Of a stretch of DNA of 64,000 nucleotides, positions 19,323 through 31,675 are shown one piece after another (position 1 is the stretch's first letter; each line of letters opens with the position of its first letter). The DNA lies in contig NZ_CP113797.1 in NCBI RefSeq assembly GCF_026802175.1, positions 5,495,026 through 5,559,025 of the forward strand, given 5' to 3'. The stretch is from Thermocoleostomius sinensis A174. GTDB lineage: Bacteria > Cyanobacteriota > Cyanobacteriia > Elainellales > Elainellaceae. The notes beneath the pieces were generated by a model. That model saw only the letters and a program-made list of their open reading frames with translations. It was not told the DNA's origin and made no database searches. Made by a program: the position numbers and the translations under genes.

Positions 19323-19520
19323 TTAATCCATCACAGCATGATCAACCGCTCGAGGATTATCCACTAATTTGGAGGCTGCTTGAATTTCTAGCGCCACAAT
19401 CTGGTCATCTGCATCGTAATCGATAGTCACACCCGATCGGTCTTCGCTGAAATATTCAACTGGCGCATCTTTAAAAACAATCTGCAAAATATCTTTGGTT
19501 GCGTCGTAAATTACTTTCAT
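19323..19520 (-). CDS. DUF2283 small protein
   Basis: A 65-residue protein starting MKVIYDATKDILQIVFKD, with GVTIDYDADDQIVALEIQAAS, the DUF2283 pattern. Members are often encoded beside a small DUF4258-type partner and are suspected antitoxin-like; no activity is proven. Upstream on the same strand there is only a short open frame, ending TTATGA over this ATG. It reads PIQRLDYREAAETSG and has no full-length domain, so any partner here is missing or decayed. Confidence 0.8.
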   Translation of the reverse strand: MKVIYDATKDILQIVFKDAPVEYFSEDRSGVTIDYDADDQIVALEIQAASKLVDNPRAVDHAVMD

Positions 19521-19694
19521 AAGCGACTTTCCTGACTCTCTCGTTGAAATGTCAGCATCATACCCGATGTCTCGGCTGCTTCACGGTAATCTAGACGCTG
19601 AATAGGAACTGAGTTCCCTCAATTCCACGATGGGTAGCTCTACAATCGGTAGCCATTCATTCTAATAAGGAAAGCAGGGGGCGTTCTGTCCGAA

Positions 19695-19723
19695 GCCCAC
19701 CCACTTTACGGGCATGGGTGGGC
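19695..19723. repeat. Strong hairpin 3' of glgB
   Basis: GCCCACCCA (19695-19703) and TGGGTGGGC (19715-19723) form a 9-bp GC-rich stem with loop CTTTACGGGCA. It lies 33 bases beyond the glgB stop on the minus strand. With no T-run it may be an mRNA-protecting hairpin. The shape is also like the imperfect-palindrome ends of IS200/IS605 elements, so an element relic is possible. Confidence 0.5.
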
Positions 19724-19755
19724 AAAGCTCACCAACAATCGGGAATGCTACCCTC

Positions 19756-22062
19756 CTAGTTGGCATCTTGATCTGACTTACCCGGTAGATCCTTTGTGCG
19801 ATCGAGCTTCAGCACCAATACCCCCAATGGAGGTAAGCAGAGGTCGATCGAGTAGGGACGGTTGTGGAACGTCCACTCCTCAGCCCACTTACCGCCCAAA
19901 TTGCCCATGTTGCTGCCGCCATACTCACGCGCATCGCTGTTAAATAGCTCGGTGTAGAAGCCCATTTCCGGCACCCCAACCCGATAGTGAGAATGGGGCT
20001 GTGGCGTGAAATTGCACACCACTACCACATACTCTTCTGGATCGTCCTTGGCTCGACGAATAAACGAAACAACACTATGGCGTTGATCGTTGCAGTCAAT
20101 CCATTCAAACCCGTCGTAGGAGAAATCCTGGGTATATAGGGCCGGCTGGCTCTTGTATAGCTCATTCAAGCGGCTCATGAAATACTTCAGTCGTTGGTGA
20201 GGTTCATAGTTAAGCAGATGCCATTCCAGATCGCCCCACACATTCCACTCGCTCCACTGCCCAAACTCCATGCTCATAAACAACGTCTTTTTGCCGGGGT
20301 GGGTAAACATATACGAGTAGAGGGCCCGCAAGTTGGCGTACTTCTGCCACTCGTCGCCAGGCATTTTACCGATCATGGGACTCTTGCCATGCACAACTTC
20401 ATCGTGTGACAGAGCTAGCATAAAGTTCTCGGTAAAGGCATACATAATGCTGAACGTGACATTGTTCTGATGAAACTGCCGGAACCATGGGTCCATATGG
20501 AAATAGTCCAGCATATCGTGCATCCAGCCCATATTCCACTTCAGGTTGAAGCCCAAGCCGCCCACATAGGTCGGCCAGGATACCATTGGCCAGGTTGTGG
20601 ACTCTTCGGCAATACTGAGGATGCCGGGGAAGTAACTGAAAATCACGTGGTTGGTTTGGCGAAGAAAGTCAGCCGCTTCAATATTTTCTCGACCACCATA
20701 CTGGTTAGCCACCCACTCTCCATCTGGTCGCAGATAGTCGCGGTACAACATAGACGCTACGGCATCGACGCGAATACCATCAATGTGGTACTTGTCGAAC
20801 CAGAACAGGGCATTGGCAACTAGAAAGTTGCGGACTTCGTGGCGAGCATAATTAAAAACTAGCGTTCCCCATTCTTTATGTTCGCCAATTCTGGGGTCGC
20901 CGTACTCGTACAACGCCGTGCCATCAAAGAAAGCCAAGCCGTGTCCGTCTTTAGGGAAGTGACCGGGAACCCAGTCGAGAATCACGCCAATCCCGTTTTG
21001 GTGGCATTGATCCACAAAATACATGAAGTCTTGTGGCGTGCCAAACCGAGACGTAGCGGCATAGTATCCTGTCACTTGGTAGCCCCAAGAACCATCGAAG
21101 GGGTGTTCGGCGATCGGCAGTAGCTCAAGATGGGTGAACCCCAGTTCTTTGACATAGGGTATCAATTTATCGGCTAATTCACGGTAAGTAAGAAAGCGAG
21201 CGCCAGGCTTGAGGTCGGCCACAATCACTGGCGGAATTGGATTGCCCTCCGCATCAATTGCTGGTTCCGAAGCGCTACCGTGCATCCACGACCCTAAGTG
21301 CACCTCATACACTGAAATGGGTTGAGTGAGTGGCTCGGTGTGACGGCGCTTTTCCATCCAGTCACTGTCGTGCCAGTGATAGGAATCCAAGTCTGCCACG
21401 ATCGATGCTGTTTTGGGACGCACTTCTTGCTGAAATCCGTAGGGATCAGACTTTTCGTAAATGTGCCCGTGATGATTTTTAATTTCGTACTTGTAAGCAG
21501 CCCCATAGGTCAGCCCTGGAATGAACAGTTCCCAAATGCCATTGTTGCGAATCCGCATCTGGTGCTGGCGGCCATCCCAGTGGTTGAAATCGCCTAGAAC
21601 CGAGACGTTGCGAGCATTGGGGGCCCAAACTGCAAAATAGACTCCCTGTACTCCGTCAATTTCAGTGACGTGGGCACCCATCTTTTCATAAATACGGTGG
21701 TGATTGCCTTCCCCGAATAAATAAATGTCATAGTCGGTGAGCAAGGGAGACCGAAAAGCATAGGGATCATAAATTACTCGTTCGTGATCCCCTTCCTTAA
21801 TACGAAGTTGGTAGTTCTTCAGATGCTCTCGCTCTAAAATACACTCGAAGAAATGAGGATTATGTACCACCTGCATCGGATATTCTTGCCGTTCTTCTGG
21901 GCACACAACCCAGGCTTCTGTCGCTTTGGGAAGGTAGGCTCTTACCGCCCAGACGGATTTCCCGTTTTGATGGATCTGGTGCGGGCCAAGAACTTCAAAA
22001 GGGTCATGGTGCTGGTTCCAAACAATTCGGTCAATCTGTTCTGGAGCAACGGTCATGGGCAT
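19756..22062 (-). CDS. glgB: 1,4-alpha-glucan branching enzyme
   Basis: A 768-residue GH13 enzyme that forms alpha-1,6 branches in glycogen. The N-terminal region (about 1-115) and CBM48 domain ([20 protein letters not shown]) precede the catalytic barrel. The four GH13 regions are visible: [17 protein letters not shown] (Asp nucleophile), EESTTWP (Glu acid) and [10 protein letters not shown]. The C-terminal beta domain has [10 protein letters not shown] and the closing PLGVLVLKL. Length is usual for cyanobacterial GlgB. ATG at 22056 (two codons in) is an equally good start. Monocistronic; a GC-rich hairpin follows the stop. Confidence 0.97.
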   Translation of the reverse strand: MPMTVAPEQIDRIVWNQHHDPFEVLGPHQIHQNGKSVWAVRAYLPKATEAWVVCPEERQEYPMQVVHNPHFFECILEREHLKNYQLRIKEGDHERVIYDPYAFRSPLLTDYDIYLFGEGNHHRIYEKMGAHVTEIDGVQGVYFAVWAPNARNVSVLGDFNHWDGRQHQMRIRNNGIWELFIPGLTYGAAYKYEIKNHHGHIYEKSDPYGFQQEVRPKTASIVADLDSYHWHDSDWMEKRRHTEPLTQPISVYEVHLGSWMHGSASEPAIDAEGNPIPPVIVADLKPGARFLTYRELADKLIPYVKELGFTHLELLPIAEHPFDGSWGYQVTGYYAATSRFGTPQDFMYFVDQCHQNGIGVILDWVPGHFPKDGHGLAFFDGTALYEYGDPRIGEHKEWGTLVFNYARHEVRNFLVANALFWFDKYHIDGIRVDAVASMLYRDYLRPDGEWVANQYGGRENIEAADFLRQTNHVIFSYFPGILSIAEESTTWPMVSWPTYVGGLGFNLKWNMGWMHDMLDYFHMDPWFRQFHQNNVTFSIMYAFTENFMLALSHDEVVHGKSPMIGKMPGDEWQKYANLRALYSYMFTHPGKKTLFMSMEFGQWSEWNVWGDLEWHLLNYEPHQRLKYFMSRLNELYKSQPALYTQDFSYDGFEWIDCNDQRHSVVSFIRRAKDDPEEYVVVVCNFTPQPHSHYRVGVPEMGFYTELFNSDAREYGGSNMGNLGGKWAEEWTFHNRPYSIDLCLPPLGVLVLKLDRTKDLPGKSDQDAN

Positions 22063-22688
22063 GAAATCACCTACCTTACCTATGTAAAAAAGCTACTGAA
22101 AGAACGACAAGAAAAAGAAATAAGGCAACACCCGGAATGATTCCAAGGGGAAACGGCTGATGCTATCGAGGATTCTCTATAACGTGAGTGTATGAAGAAT
22201 TATAGAAACTTTAGATGCATAATTTTGACGCATTGATGGTAAATTGCTGAATTGCTGGTTTTGATTAACGGTGCGATCGGCAACTGGGGCAGAGGGTAGG
22301 GGATCAAAGAAGATCATGGGTCGGACAGCACTAAATTATGAAGAAACCACAACAAGACTTAACAAAGCGTAGCAAATTGCGGCATAACACTCAAATCCTA
22401 CCCGTCTCGCGACGGATTCTCAAGTCATTTGCTCCGTAATTCCCTGGGTTCTGATGCGACTCCGGCAAACGGGTGTTCAGGAATCTATTTAAGTAGATAC
22501 TTTCAAACTAATAAGTTTTTATTAAGCTGCATTTGTCATCCGGTGTTAACGCTGATGAATTAGTCACTATGAATTCTCTGCAAAACGATTTATTTTTTTA
22601 TTGATTGAACTTTTCCTTGGTTCACTACGTTCGTTGTTTTACTGCAAGCAGTGTTCTCCTGAACTCAATCTTTTTCTGAACTAGTACC
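22063..22688. other. Divergent intergenic region, glgB / MscS-like gene
   Basis: 626 bases with promoters for both neighbours and no convincing gene. I found no tRNA, terminator or repeat of note. AT-rich tracts near 22500-22600 (TTATTTTTTTATTG) could belong to the promoter of the plus-strand gene. Confidence 0.45.
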
Positions 22689-24368
22689 ATGAACGACGTT
22701 TCGTGTATTACGACTGTCTTACCACGCGGGGAACTCGCGAGTTCTTTGCGGTTTGCCCAATTGCGACCGATCGATCAACCGGCCACGTTTGGGCAATATT
22801 TCACTCAAATCGGTGCATTTCTCCCAAATTTGCTGGCTGCCCTGGCCATCCTGATTGTCGGGTGGCTGATTGCCACGATCGTTGCATCAGTAATTCAAGG
22901 CTTATTAAGGCGTACGGATCTGGATAATCGCTTAGCGGCATCCATTACAGGTCGTCCCGAAGATGCTCGCAATCTCGCCGTCGAGAAGTGGATTTCGGCT
23001 GCCATCTTTTGGATCATTATGGCGTTTGTGTTGGTGGCGTTTCTCAACGCCCTCAACTTGCAGGTCGTTTCTGCACCGCTTAATGGATTCCTCCAGCAAA
23101 TTTTTAATTACTTACCTCGTCTGGGTGGGGCGGCCCTACTGTTGCTAGTCGCCTGGGCAGTTGCCTCACTGGCAAAACTCATCCTGACGCGAGGTTTGGC
23201 GCGGTTCGATTTAGACAATCGGTTGGCGGCTCAAACTGGTAATCAAACCAGCCCATTTTTGCTCAGCGAAACCCTGGGCAACGCAGTGTATTGGTTTATT
23301 TTTCTATTTTTTCTGCCAATCATCCTGGATGCGTTGCAGCTTCGAGGGCCGCTTCAGCCCGTACAAAATCTACTGAATGATATTGTGACGTTCTTGCCCA
23401 ATATCATTTATGCCATTGTGATTGCGGCGGTGGGTTGGTTGATTGCGCGAATTGTACGTGGCATTGTCACCAACTTGTTGGCGGCTGTTGGCACTGATCA
23501 AATTGGGGCACGGGTTGGGCTAACCCAAGCCAGAGGTGGGCTGTCGTTGTCAGCGTTATTAGGCACGATCGTCTATGTGTTAATTTTGATTCCCACGGCA
23601 ATTGCGGCCCTTGACGCTTTACAAATTGCCGCTATTTCCGCCCCAGCCACTAATATGCTGCAAGAGTTTCTCTTGACGCTGCCTCGCATTTTTACGGCGG
23701 CTCTGATTTTGGTGGTGTTTTACATCATTGGACGATTTGTGGCAGATCTAGTGGCCAATATTCTCACAAGCCTTGGCTTCAATAACATTTTTAGCTGGTT
23801 AGGACTGCCAAGAACCGTTCGTCCTACTCCTGCTGATTTGCCACCACCAGCCACAATGTCTGATGTTCCACCGCCAGGGGGCACTCCAACCACGATTCAG
23901 CCGACCCCACCCGTTCCATCCCGGACTCCGTCAGAGATTGCGGGGATTGTGGTGCTGGTTGGAATTCTGCTGTTTGGAGCCGTCGCGGCCACGGAAGTGC
24001 TCGGCTTTGCTGTGTTGACGGCGATCGTCAATGGCATTTTACGAATTTCGGCTCAGGTACTCAGTGGCTTAATTGTGTTTGGCATTGGCTTGTACTTGGC
24101 AACGTTGGCCTACAACCTGATTACCAGTTCTGGCGGCCGACAAGCCCGGATTTTGGGACAGGTCGCTCGTGTGGCCATTATTGCCCTCGTGACAGCCATG
24201 GCATTACAGCAAATGGGGATTGCTAGCAACATTGTGAACTTAGCGTTTGGGTTGCTGGTGGGAGCCATTGCCGTTGCAATCGCCATTGCCTTTGGGTTGG
24301 GCGGCCGCGATGTTGCCTCCGACCAACTGCGCGATTGGGTCGCTTCCTTCCGACAACAGCGACCATAA
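22689..24368 (+). CDS. MscS-type TM-helix repeat membrane protein
   Basis: A 559-residue integral membrane protein made of at least four repeats of the conserved TM-helix unit found in mechanosensitive channel relatives: FLPNLLAALAILIVGWLIA, YLPRLGGAALLLLVAWAVA, FLPNIIYAIVIAAVGWLIA and TLPRIFTAALILVVFYIIG. Each of the first two is followed by a charged helix ending DLDNRLAA. A Pro-rich linker (about 380-415) separates two more hydrophobic segments near the C-terminus, ending GLGGRDVASDQLRDW. The beta domain of true MscS is absent, so channel activity is unproven. ATG at 22689 is the first start. Confidence 0.85.
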   Translation: MNDVSCITTVLPRGELASSLRFAQLRPIDQPATFGQYFTQIGAFLPNLLAALAILIVGWLIATIVASVIQGLLRRTDLDNRLAASITGRPEDARNLAVEKWISAAIFWIIMAFVLVAFLNALNLQVVSAPLNGFLQQIFNYLPRLGGAALLLLVAWAVASLAKLILTRGLARFDLDNRLAAQTGNQTSPFLLSETLGNAVYWFIFLFFLPIILDALQLRGPLQPVQNLLNDIVTFLPNIIYAIVIAAVGWLIARIVRGIVTNLLAAVGTDQIGARVGLTQARGGLSLSALLGTIVYVLILIPTAIAALDALQIAAISAPATNMLQEFLLTLPRIFTAALILVVFYIIGRFVADLVANILTSLGFNNIFSWLGLPRTVRPTPADLPPPATMSDVPPPGGTPTTIQPTPPVPSRTPSEIAGIVVLVGILLFGAVAATEVLGFAVLTAIVNGILRISAQVLSGLIVFGIGLYLATLAYNLITSSGGRQARILGQVARVAIIALVTAMALQQMGIASNIVNLAFGLLVGAIAVAIAIAFGLGGRDVASDQLRDWVASFRQQRP

Positions 24369-24470
24369 TTGAGGATTGTTTTAGCCCATCAAACCTCGCA
24401 CTCAAACTTGAGTTACTTCAGTTACTTCGTTTTCAATTGGGATAAACATAATCAGAACAGGCGTGGGCAA

Positions 24471-25475
24471 CTACGCCTCTTTTTGTGACGGCGGGGACAT
24501 GGATGGATTACTTCCACTCACATTCTGCGCAAACTGCCGCAGGCGCTCCCATACCTGATGGACTAAATCTGGGGCATCTGCCTCGAACCATGCGATCGAT
24601 CGATCGGCTCGAAACCAAGTGCGCTGCTGCTTGGCAAACTGGCGTGTATGCAAGACGATTTGGGCTTCAGCCTCCGATCGCGACAGATGCCCTGCTAAAT
24701 ACTGCTTGATTTCCTGGTAGCCCAATGTATCGAGCAAGGGCAAATCGGCTCCGTAGGTTTGGCACAGGTATTTCACCTCCTCCACAAATCCGGCAGCTAA
24801 CATCTGCTTAGTGCGCCGCTCAATTCGTCGAGTTAACCCATCGGGATCACGTAGGCAATCTAAGCCAATTTGTAAAATTGGATAGGGCGGCGGCGCTTCA
24901 CCTTGCTGTTGTGAAATCGGTTGCCCCGTTACATAAAACACTTCTAAGGCTCTCAGGGTTCGCACCTGATCGTGAGGATGAATTTTATGGGCAGCGCTGG
25001 CATCAACCTGCTGCAAGAAGGCATAACACTGAGCTTGACCAAGGGCTTGAAGCTGCGATCGCAAGATTGGCTGGGGAGCTACTCGAGGAATATGTAGTCC
25101 ACGCACAATTGATTTGATATAGAGTCCTGTCCCGCCAACGAGGAGGGGAATTGGGGATTGGGGATTGGGCACTGAGTGCAGGTCATTGATCAGGGTTTGG
25201 GCTTGCTGTTGATAACTTGCCAGGGTGAGGGTCTCAGTGGGATCACAAATATCAATCAAATAATGAGGAACTTGCTGGCGATCGTGTTGAGTCGGTTTGG
25301 CTGTGCCAATATTAAATTCGCGATAGACCTGTCGTGAATCGGCACTGAGAATAACACAAGGGAAGCGCTGAGCTAATTGCATCGCTAACCCTGATTTCCC
25401 AGTTGCAGTCGGCCCGCAAATAACAATTAGAATAGGAACAGGAAGATGTAGTACAAAAGTATTAGCTGAATTCAC
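24471..25475 (-). CDS. miaA: tRNA dimethylallyltransferase
   Basis: MiaA transfers a dimethylallyl group to A37 of UNN-reading tRNAs. It shows the P-loop ICGPTATGKSGLA, the motif LSADSRQVYREFNIGTAKPT, LLVGGTGLYI and LDTLGYQEIKQYL; the C-terminal domain ends with TRQFAKQQRTWFR. The frame is open to a TTG at 25559, but no ATG exists before the P-loop. GTG at 25475 (or 25496) gives a more usual length (334 residues), so the start is uncertain. Inside the gene, the segment encoding PNPQSPIP just before LLVGGTG is made of CCCCAAT heptamers (25145-25169), an apparent repeat insertion that keeps the frame. Confidence 0.93.
   Translation of the reverse strand: MNSANTFVLHLPVPILIVICGPTATGKSGLAMQLAQRFPCVILSADSRQVYREFNIGTAKPTQHDRQQVPHYLIDICDPTETLTLASYQQQAQTLINDLHSVPNPQSPIPLLVGGTGLYIKSIVRGLHIPRVAPQPILRSQLQALGQAQCYAFLQQVDASAAHKIHPHDQVRTLRALEVFYVTGQPISQQQGEAPPPYPILQIGLDCLRDPDGLTRRIERRTKQMLAAGFVEEVKYLCQTYGADLPLLDTLGYQEIKQYLAGHLSRSEAEAQIVLHTRQFAKQQRTWFRADRSIAWFEADAPDLVHQVWERLRQFAQNVSGSNPSMSPPSQKEA
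25145..25169. repeat. CCCCAAT heptamer repeat (STRR1-like) inside miaA
   Basis: On the plus strand the sequence is GGGG-AATT-GGGG-ATT-GGGG-ATT-GGG, i.e. tandem CCCCAAT on the miaA strand. This matches the STRR1 heptanucleotide CCCCRAT described in cyanobacteria. The four G-runs also satisfy the G-quadruplex pattern on the plus strand. Confidence 0.7.
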
Positions 25476-25672
25476 AGAAGAAGTCTTTGAGATCACGGGT
25501 AAATCACTAGAACCACTGAACGGCAAACTTTGGAACGCGATCGATGCTTTATATATCAAGTATTCCTAACAAACAATTTGATCCATCCCCTTAGTAAACT
25601 TCACCTGAGGCTGCGTTAAAATCGCCTTCAACCCTTTTGTGCTAAAATTTTGGTATATTTTGATATTTATAA

Positions 25673-27677
<2,005 letters not shown>

Positions 27678-27778
27678 GGTGGAGACTGATTTGTATTCTA
27701 GTGCCTGGCAGGGGCAAGAATTGAATGAAAACCGCAGATTGATAGGCACACTGAATCGGGCTTCGTTCAGTTTGCTCC

Positions 27779-28714
27779 TCACCGTCGCACGGCTCGAAAC
27801 ATACCAAATCGACATAAGCCAGTGCCAAATGCCAACCGCATTAGCAGCAGTGTGGGGACTTCTCGTAACGATTTAATCAATCCAGATAGACCAAACTTCA
27901 CCAATCCCCTCGGTCGAGCGATGCCTTGCCAAATCGAGTCAAGCCAAGAAGGCAGTGTCGGTTCAGTCCAATCGGCTGTGATGACTGATCCTTCCACTAA
28001 GCCCGTTGCTTCTAAATGTTCGGCAAACTCTTCAATGCTGGCAAAGGCAGGATGAGACCATTGATCCAACAGTTGTCGCATCACTGGCCGCTCCCAGAAA
28101 TTCAGTGGCTTTTGGCGATCGTCTCGTTGGTTCCAATCTGCCACAACTAAAATGCCGCCGGGTTTTAGCACCCGCATCAGTTCTTTAGCAAAGACTGCCT
28201 TATCGGGCATGTGTGGGCCCGCTTCGATCGACCAGACCACATCAAAACTAGCATCGGGAAACGACAAATTCATGGCATCATCGACCAAAAACCGAACACT
28301 GAGGTCTGCGGGTGACAATTCCTGTGCCCGCTGTACTTGCTGAGGGCTAATGGTAATACCAGTTACATCGAAGCCATAGTCCTGTGCTAGGATGCGACTG
28401 CTGCCGCCAATGCCACAACCGACATCTAAAACCGTTGTGCTGGCTGGAAGCAAGTCTAAACCACCCCAATGCACCATTTCATGCACAAAATCCGCTTTTG
28501 CAGCTAGAAAATCCTTGCGCCGTGGTGGTGAACCATAATGCCCCAAGTGAATATGCTCACCCCAGTAAAATTCCAGAATGCCGTCTTCTGTCCATTGGTC
28601 GTAGGAGGTTGCCACCGAATCAGAGGATTGATAGCGACGAGCCGTAACTAAATACAGCACAATCCCGATCGTCAGAGATATTAGAAAAATTCCAACTACT
28701 ACAAGAAAACTCAT
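27779..28714 (-). CDS. MPBQ/MSBQ methyltransferase (tocopherol/plastoquinone pathway)
   Basis: A 311-residue SAM-dependent C-methyltransferase. It matches what I remember of Synechocystis sll0418, which methylates 2-methyl-6-phytyl- and 2-methyl-6-solanyl-benzoquinol on the way to tocopherol and plastoquinone. Features: an N-terminal membrane helix (about 3-24), YDQWTEDGILEFYWGEHIHL, SAM motif VLDVGCGIGGSS (near 96), VVWSIEAGPHMPDKAVF, LKPGGILVVADWNQRDDR and the C-terminal LLMRLAFGTGLCRFGMF. The strong identity of these blocks favours this over gamma-tocopherol methyltransferase. It shares its strand with the upstream GT4 gene, 132 bases away. Confidence 0.93.
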   Translation of the reverse strand: MSFLVVVGIFLISLTIGIVLYLVTARRYQSSDSVATSYDQWTEDGILEFYWGEHIHLGHYGSPPRRKDFLAAKADFVHEMVHWGGLDLLPASTTVLDVGCGIGGSSRILAQDYGFDVTGITISPQQVQRAQELSPADLSVRFLVDDAMNLSFPDASFDVVWSIEAGPHMPDKAVFAKELMRVLKPGGILVVADWNQRDDRQKPLNFWERPVMRQLLDQWSHPAFASIEEFAEHLEATGLVEGSVITADWTEPTLPSWLDSIWQGIARPRGLVKFGLSGLIKSLREVPTLLLMRLAFGTGLCRFGMFRAVRR

Positions 28715-28846
28715 GAGACCCTGAAGTCAGTGATTTGAGCGACAAAGGCAATGTAACAAACAATGAATTCGCCCTTTCATTATGAAAGGGCACGCCTCAG
28801 CAGGCAAGGTGAGTTGTAGCTAATAGTCTGTCATACTGCTGTCTTG

Positions 28847-30034
28847 CTACCACGCGACCTGCTTGCGCTCATGTAATACGCGGCCGTATACAGCTTCGGT
28901 TTGCTGTGCCAGCTTTGCCCAATTAAAGCGTTTGTCGAGGTCTTCATAGGCGGTTTCAACAAGCTGCCTAGCGTAGTCTGGATTTTTTAAAATTTCCAGA
29001 ATGCCCCAGGCGATCGAATCTGGATTTCCTGCCCGCGTTACAATCCCCGTCTTTCCATGTTGCACCACTTCAGGAAAACCGCCCGTATCAGATACCACGA
29101 CTGGAATGCGAGCGGCAAAGCTTTCTAATGCGACAATGCCAAACGGCTCATAGAGGCTGGGAAATACTGCGCAATCCGCCACATGGCGAAATTGGTTTAA
29201 ATCATCCTCTGGCATAAACCCCGTGAAATAGCATTGCTCCCAGATGCCCAGATGCCAAGCTTGATGCTTGAGTGGTTCCAAATTGCCGCCGCCAATGATG
29301 ACAAACTTTGCCTGCCCTGCCATTTCCCACAGCACTTTGGGAGCCGCGCTCAACAGTAAGTTGATGCCTTTTTCGTAGGTCATGCGCCCAACATAATAGA
29401 CAATCTTTTCGCCATCTGCCGCGAAGCGCCGCCGAAACCGCCAATAATCAAAATCGGGGGTTGGCTCTCGCTTTTTCACGCAGATGCCATTGTAAACCAC
29501 ATCAATTTTGTCCCATGCACACTGTAGCGCCCGTTCCATTTCCAACCGCATATAGTTGGTGCAAACAATCACTCGCCAGGCTTCAGCCGCCAAATTAGTC
29601 TCTTTACCATGAATATAGCGATGAGTGTCTGTGTAAATGCCGTTGTATCGCCCGTACTCCGTTGCGTGAATGGTGGCGACAAGGGGAATTTTGAAAATGT
29701 GTTTGAGGGCGATCGCCGCATCACCCACAAGCCAATCGTGGGCATGAATCAAATCAAACGGTCCATCTTCCATCAGCAGTTTGCCGCCGTGTTGCCCCAT
29801 ACTTTCGTTCATATTGGCAACCCAATGGAAGAAATTGTGGCTTTCTCCTACATGGACACGATGAACGCGAATGCCATCTACAACTTCATAGCGAGGAGCT
29901 TGTCCAAACTCGACCGTTAGCAAATGAATTTCATGACCCAGGTCAACCAATTCAGGATAAAGCTCTGCTACATGCCGAGAGATTCCTCCTACAATCCGTG
30001 GTGGAAACTCCCAAGCTAGTACCAGAATCTTCAT
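28847..30034 (-). CDS. Glycosyltransferase family 4 (GT-B)
   Basis: A 395-residue GT-B transferase related to glycogen/sucrose-synthase-like GT4 enzymes. The N-terminal Rossmann domain begins ILVLAWEFPPRIVGGISRHV, and FDLIHAHDWLV lies near 98. The C-terminal donor domain has YYVGRMTYEKGINLLL, FVIIGGGNLEPL and the E-x7-E motif EPFGIVALESFAA. The WEFPP start and HAHDW are typical of starch/glycogen-synthase relatives, but at 395 residues it is shorter than GlgA, so the acceptor is unknown. ATG at 30034 is used. Confidence 0.9.
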   Translation of the reverse strand: MKILVLAWEFPPRIVGGISRHVAELYPELVDLGHEIHLLTVEFGQAPRYEVVDGIRVHRVHVGESHNFFHWVANMNESMGQHGGKLLMEDGPFDLIHAHDWLVGDAAIALKHIFKIPLVATIHATEYGRYNGIYTDTHRYIHGKETNLAAEAWRVIVCTNYMRLEMERALQCAWDKIDVVYNGICVKKREPTPDFDYWRFRRRFAADGEKIVYYVGRMTYEKGINLLLSAAPKVLWEMAGQAKFVIIGGGNLEPLKHQAWHLGIWEQCYFTGFMPEDDLNQFRHVADCAVFPSLYEPFGIVALESFAARIPVVVSDTGGFPEVVQHGKTGIVTRAGNPDSIAWGILEILKNPDYARQLVETAYEDLDKRFNWAKLAQQTEAVYGRVLHERKQVAW

Positions 30035-30493
30035 TCCCTATGCCTCGCGCTGCTAAAGTTATCGTGGACTATTGTTACCAGACTATTGTTACCAAGCTAT
30101 TGTATGCGGCTCACTTAATGATGATAGGCAGCTTTGTACAGCCCTAGCTCAATCCTCAATAATTCATGAAATTATCCTATAGCGTGGCTATTTTTACGGC
30201 TGCTTTGTGAAGTCTTTTCCAACCCTATGGCAATTCTGTACAGCGTTATCAGATTCCTATTCAGATTCCTATGATGAAATTTCGGTCAATCGATCGCATG
30301 TGTAACATATGTAATCTGTATCGGCGATCGACAAAATCGTTGAAATTAAGCAGATTGGTGCAGCAAAACAGAGAAATTGACAGGAAACCCTCGACCATAC
30401 CTTTGCAACTTTCGATAATCCGTGAGTAAATCTGTCAAAATAATTAAGAAAACCTGCTAGGTATTAAACCCCGTCACTATTGAGCGAATTCTC
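30035..30493. other. Divergent intergenic region, GT4 / sasA
   Basis: 459 bases without a gene. Short direct repeats occur near 30070 (GACTATTGTTACCA repeated) and near 30250 (AGATTCCTAT repeated). A palindromic CATATG lies in TGTAACATATGTAATC (30300-30316); it does not meet the NtcA spacing. The sasA promoter must lie here. Confidence 0.4.
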
Positions 30494-31675
30494 ATGGAGG
30501 CATTGCCCAAACAGCCCGTTAATCCTGAAACGCCGTTACAACTCTTGCTGTTTGTAGACAAGCGCCCCTCCTCGGGTGAGAGGATTCGTCAAATTCGCCA
30601 CTGTCTCAAAGAGTTGGCTGCCGAGGATGTCTATGAACTTCAAGTTGTCGATGTCAGCGAACAGCCCCATTTGGCTGAACATTTCAAGATTGTAGCAACG
30701 CCTTCGCTGATTAAGATTCATCCAGAGCCGCACCAAACCCTTGCGGGCAGCAATTTAGTGGCTCAGCTAAAGATCTGGTGGCCCCGTTGGCAACGATCGA
30801 TCGAAGAGTATCAGTCGCTGATAGAACGAGGCACGGTCGCAGAGGTTGCCTCTCTCAATCAGATTCAGTCGATCGCTCAATCTGCTGAAGTGATTCGCTT
30901 GTCCGATGAAATTTTTCGACTGCAACGCGAACGCGAAGAATTACAATCGCAGCTTCAATTTAAAGATCAATTAATCGAAATGTTGGCTCACGATCTACGC
31001 AATCCGTTGACGGCCGTTTCGATTGCGTTAGAAACCCTGGAACAGTTGGGCCACGCTTCTAAACAAGAAATTGTCTGCTCTAATCCACAGCTAATGGGGC
31101 AACTGGTGCGTCATGCCCGTATGCAAACCAAGGCCATCGATCGCATGATTACCGATGTGTTGCAGGCGGCCCGTGACAAAAGTGCTGAACTGCACATTCA
31201 ACCAAAAGAATTAGAGTTGGGACACCTATGTCTAGAGGTGATCGATCGCTTGCGAGAACAGTTTCAGGCAAAATTTCAGCAGCTAAAAACTGATATTCCC
31301 TCAGACTTACCTAAGGTTCATGCTGATCGGGAACGGGTGAGGCAAGTATTGATCAACCTGCTGGATAATGCTATTAAATACACCCCCGAACATGGCACGA
31401 TCGAAATTGCTATTTTGCATCGCACCACCCAAAAAGTGCAGGTCAGCATTTGTGACACTGGCCCAGGAATTCCATTAGAAAATCAAAAATCGATTTTTGA
31501 AGAACGCTTCCGCCTCAAACGCGATGAAGCTAAAGAAGGATATGGCATTGGGCTGGCACTATGTCGGCGCGTTATTCGAGCACATTATGGGCAGATCTGG
31601 GTCGATTCAGAACCGAATCATGGCAGTTGCTTTCACTTTACCTTGCCTGTCTATCGATCGATCCGATCTACCTAA
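30494..31675 (+). CDS. sasA: Circadian adaptive-response sensor kinase SasA
   Basis: A 393-residue histidine kinase that reads the KaiC clock state and phosphorylates RpaA. The N-terminal KaiB-like thioredoxin-fold domain (about 15-105) starts [17 protein letters not shown] and includes [14 protein letters not shown] and [13 protein letters not shown] coiled linker ([16 protein letters not shown]) leads to the HisKA domain with phospho-acceptor His166 in [13 protein letters not shown]. The ATPase domain has N-box [15 protein letters not shown]1 DTGPGIP and G2 [13 protein letters not shown]. No membrane segment, so soluble. The kaiABC genes are not in this window. Confidence 0.96.
   Translation: MEALPKQPVNPETPLQLLLFVDKRPSSGERIRQIRHCLKELAAEDVYELQVVDVSEQPHLAEHFKIVATPSLIKIHPEPHQTLAGSNLVAQLKIWWPRWQRSIEEYQSLIERGTVAEVASLNQIQSIAQSAEVIRLSDEIFRLQREREELQSQLQFKDQLIEMLAHDLRNPLTAVSIALETLEQLGHASKQEIVCSNPQLMGQLVRHARMQTKAIDRMITDVLQAARDKSAELHIQPKELELGHLCLEVIDRLREQFQAKFQQLKTDIPSDLPKVHADRERVRQVLINLLDNAIKYTPEHGTIEIAILHRTTQKVQVSICDTGPGIPLENQKSIFEERFRLKRDEAKEGYGIGLALCRRVIRAHYGQIWVDSEPNHGSCFHFTLPVYRSIRST

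Noticed and set aside
30300-30316. NtcA site upstream of sasA
   Set aside because: GTA-N8-TAC spacing is not met.
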